Source of the DNA: Spirochaetota bacterium
GTDB taxonomy: Bacteria; Spirochaetota; Spirochaetia; DTKZ01
Assembly (NCBI GenBank): GCA_029562045.1
Contig: JAKQWJ010000250.1
Location: 1 to 5,471 of the forward strand
Reading direction: 5' to 3'
Length of the DNA stretch: 5,471 nucleotides
Positions 3,924 through 5,471 of the stretch are shown in pieces. Numbering within the stretch: position 1 is the stretch's first letter; every line of letters starts with the position of its first letter. A program made the translations under genes and the position numbers. The notes beneath the pieces are model-generated. The model was not told where the DNA came from, did not search any database, and saw only the letters and a program-made list of their open reading frames with translations.

Positions 3924-5471
3924 CAGTTTTTGTATTTTCTTTGGGGAAAAACATCCTGTCGATATAGGCATCCTGAAACTCCGGGGAAGAAGACAGTTCG
4001 ATGTATCGCACCGCCCGGCGGATTTCATCGCAGCGCTTCCACATGTTTTCCGAAAGCAGGGCCATGATGGCGCCCCGTCCGGCGGCGTTGCCCATAACCT
4101 CCACGCGATGGAGAAGCTCCCCCGGGATGAGGCCGATGGCGGCGGCGCTTTCCCGGCGGATGTAACTGCCGAAGCCTCCCGCCAGGCGCAGGGTCCCGAT
4201 CTCCCCCGGAGTGATTCCGGCATGGCCGATCAGGGTATCGATCCCCGCGGCGATGGCCGCCTTGGCCAGCTGGATCTCCCGGACATCCTTCTGGGTCATC
4301 ATGATGGGGGCCCCCACGGCGGACTCCTCCTCCGGCACCAGAACGAAGGCGGGCTCGCCCTCCGCCTCCGTCATTCCCCGAAGATAGTCGTCGGGGATTC
4401 CCGCGGAGGCGGCCTCATCCCGGGACAGCATCCTGCCGGTTTCATCGACGATTCCTGCCCGCAACAGCAGGGCCAGAAGGTCCACGATGCCGGAGCCGCA
4501 GAGGCCCAGGGGCGGGGCATCGGCGATGGTGGTGAAGGCCGGCCGTCCCTTTCCCGGGAAAACCCCGTTCACCGCCCCGGCCACGCCCCCCACGCCGTTC
4601 CGCACATGGGCCCCTTCGAAGGCCGGGCCCGCGGCGGTGGAGCAGGCGACCATCCCGGACCGATCCCCCAGGACGATCTCGCCGTTGGTGCCGATGTCGA
4701 TGAGGAGGCAGGGCGATTCGGCCTGGTCCATCCCCCCCGCCAGGACTGCCGCCACGATGTCGGCGCCCACGTAGCCGGATATGGACGGGAGGACCTGGAC
4801 CAGGGCGCCGGGGGCGATGGACAGACCCAGTTCCCGGGAGGGAACCCGCTGCGCCTCGGTGGTGACGGAGATGAAGGGGGCGGCGGCGATGTTTTCCGGG
4901 GGGAGGCCCAGGGCCAGATGGAGCATCGTCGTGTTGGCCGCCAGGGAGACTCCGTATATCCGCTCCGGGTCGATGCCGTTGCGCCGGGCCAGGGCCGTGA
5001 TCATGGAGTCGATCTGGTCCAGTATCTTCACGCCCAGCAGGCGGAGGCCCTCCGGACGGGTCATGGCGTAGTGTATCCGGGAAATGACATCCCCTCCGAA
5101 GGCCCCCTGGGCATTCAGAGCGGAGAGAACGTCCAGGTTTTCTCCCCGGGTCATGTTCATCAGGTAGGCCGCCACGGTGGTGGTGCCGATGTCCACCGCC
5201 ACACCGTAGAGGCTGTCCCGGGTGTCCCCCGCCTCGACGGCGATGACCCGGTCCCGGCTGTGGCACAGAGTTGCGGAAAAGCCGTTTTTCCGCAGGGCCC
5301 CCGCCAGCTTCCGGAGCACCGCCAGGGGCATCCCCGGTGCGTCCTCCCCGAGCTGCCGCAGGATGCGGCTCTGGTCCGAGGCCTGGTCCTGGAGCCCCGG
5401 CTGGGGCAGCGTCAGAAGGGTTTTTCGGAAAGGCGGCAGAATCGCGAACTTTTCCTCGATCAGGGACGCCT
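3910..5471 (-). CDS. RACo-type corrinoid activation protein, ASKHA/DUF4445 domain (5' end outside window)
   Basis: This is the C-terminal 519 residues of a reductive activator of corrinoid proteins. Such proteins use ATP to drive reduction of inactive Co(II) corrinoid to Co(I), with electrons from their own N-terminal [2Fe-2S] domain. The visible part starts with a linker (LPPFRKTLLTLPQPGLQDQ, then D-x-x-R-I-L-R-x-L). The ASKHA-type nucleotide-binding region follows: VAVDIGTTTVA near 5200-5170, SLAANTTMLHLALGLP, LLIDIGTNGEIVLGD, CSTAAGPAFEGAHV, LCGSGIVDLL, LRLAGGFGSYI and VEVMGNAAGRGA. The frame stays open from the ATG at 5331 to the right edge, and the residues upstream of that Met match the family linker. 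The Met at 5331 is therefore internal, not the start. Roughly 100 or more residues, including the cluster-binding cysteines, should lie beyond 5471. Transcribed just ahead of the corrinoid protein, its likely client. The C-terminal tail (KENTKTDNKL) is AT-rich and outside the conserved fold. Confidence 0.92.
   Translation of the reverse strand, partial: ASLIEEKFAILPPFRKTLLTLPQPGLQDQASDQSRILRQLGEDAPGMPLAVLRKLAGALRKNGFSATLCHSRDRVIAVEAGDTRDSLYGVAVDIGTTTVAAYLMNMTRGENLDVLSALNAQGAFGGDVISRIHYAMTRPEGLRLLGVKILDQIDSMITALARRNGIDPERIYGVSLAANTTMLHLALGLPPENIAAAPFISVTTEAQRVPSRELGLSIAPGALVQVLPSISGYVGADIVAAVLAGGMDQAESPCLLIDIGTNGEIVLGDRSGMVACSTAAGPAFEGAHVRNGVGGVAGAVNGVFPGKGRPAFTTIADAPPLGLCGSGIVDLLALLLRAGIVDETGRMLSRDEAASAGIPDDYLRGMTEAEGEPAFVLVPEEESAVGAPIMMTQKDVREIQLAKAAIAAGIDTLIGHAGITPGEIGTLRLAGGFGSYIRRESAAAIGLIPGELLHRVEVMGNAAGRGAIMALLSENMWKRCDEIRRAVRYIELSSSPEFQDAYIDRMFFPKENTKTDNKL

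Noticed and set aside
4442..5266. Second minus-strand frame inside the RACo gene
   Set aside because: Its translation is Gly/Arg/Pro/His-rich low complexity, a frame-shifted shadow of the well-conserved ASKHA domain.
5329..5331. ATG at 5331 as the true RACo start
   Set aside because: The frame stays open to the right edge, and the residues upstream (LPQPGLQDQ, D-x-x-R-I-L-R-x-L) fit the family linker. The gene is cut by the window.

Overview
This 5.47-kb, GC-rich window carries five protein genes (two of them open at a window edge) and two informative intergenic regions. The best taxonomic clue is the corrinoid protein plus RACo-type activator pair. That pair belongs to cobalamin-dependent methyl transfer in anaerobes such as Synergistota, Firmicutes, Desulfobacterota and some Spirochaetota. 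The base composition and long GC-rich antisense open frames fit a high-GC member of one of these groups. I cannot assign the phylum from this window alone.

Left part (1-2145). A beta-ketoacyl-ACP synthase III (KASIII/FabH-fold) gene runs rightward with an intact Cys-His-Asn triad. Its frame is open to the left edge, so it may be the C-terminal domain of a larger protein. It converges on a leftward NagB-superfamily (sugar-phosphate deaminase/lactonase fold) gene, and the two stop codons overlap by 4 bp. The NagB-like gene has a strong Shine-Dalgarno site and a plausible promoter. An 18-bp palindrome covers that promoter's -10 box and looks like a repressor operator.

Middle (2083-3204). A second plausible promoter points right, back-to-back with the first. 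It would drive a LOG-family (PGGxGTxxE) nucleotide phosphoribohydrolase through a GC-rich leader of about 215 nt that can form alternative hairpins. Downstream of this gene lies a 270-bp convergent intergenic region. It holds two identical 36-bp direct repeats separated by 34 bp (CRISPR-like dimensions, but only two copies and no cas genes in view), a strong GC hairpin, and a classic Rho-independent terminator for the leftward genes. Parts of the terminator sequence are duplicated nearby.

Right part (3205-5471). Two leftward genes form a likely operon. The first is a RACo-type ASKHA-fold corrinoid activation protein whose N-terminal iron-sulfur domain lies beyond the right edge. After a 72-nt gap comes a 210-residue MtaC/MtbC-like corrinoid protein with the DxHxxG cobalamin-ligand motif. 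In such systems a substrate:corrinoid methyltransferase methylates the corrinoid protein, and the activator reductively rescues corrinoid that has been oxidised to Co(II). The substrate-specific methyltransferase is not in the window, so the substrate is unknown.

I see no tRNA, rRNA, transposase or cas gene. The least explained elements are the 36-bp repeat pair and the palindrome between the two divergent promoters.
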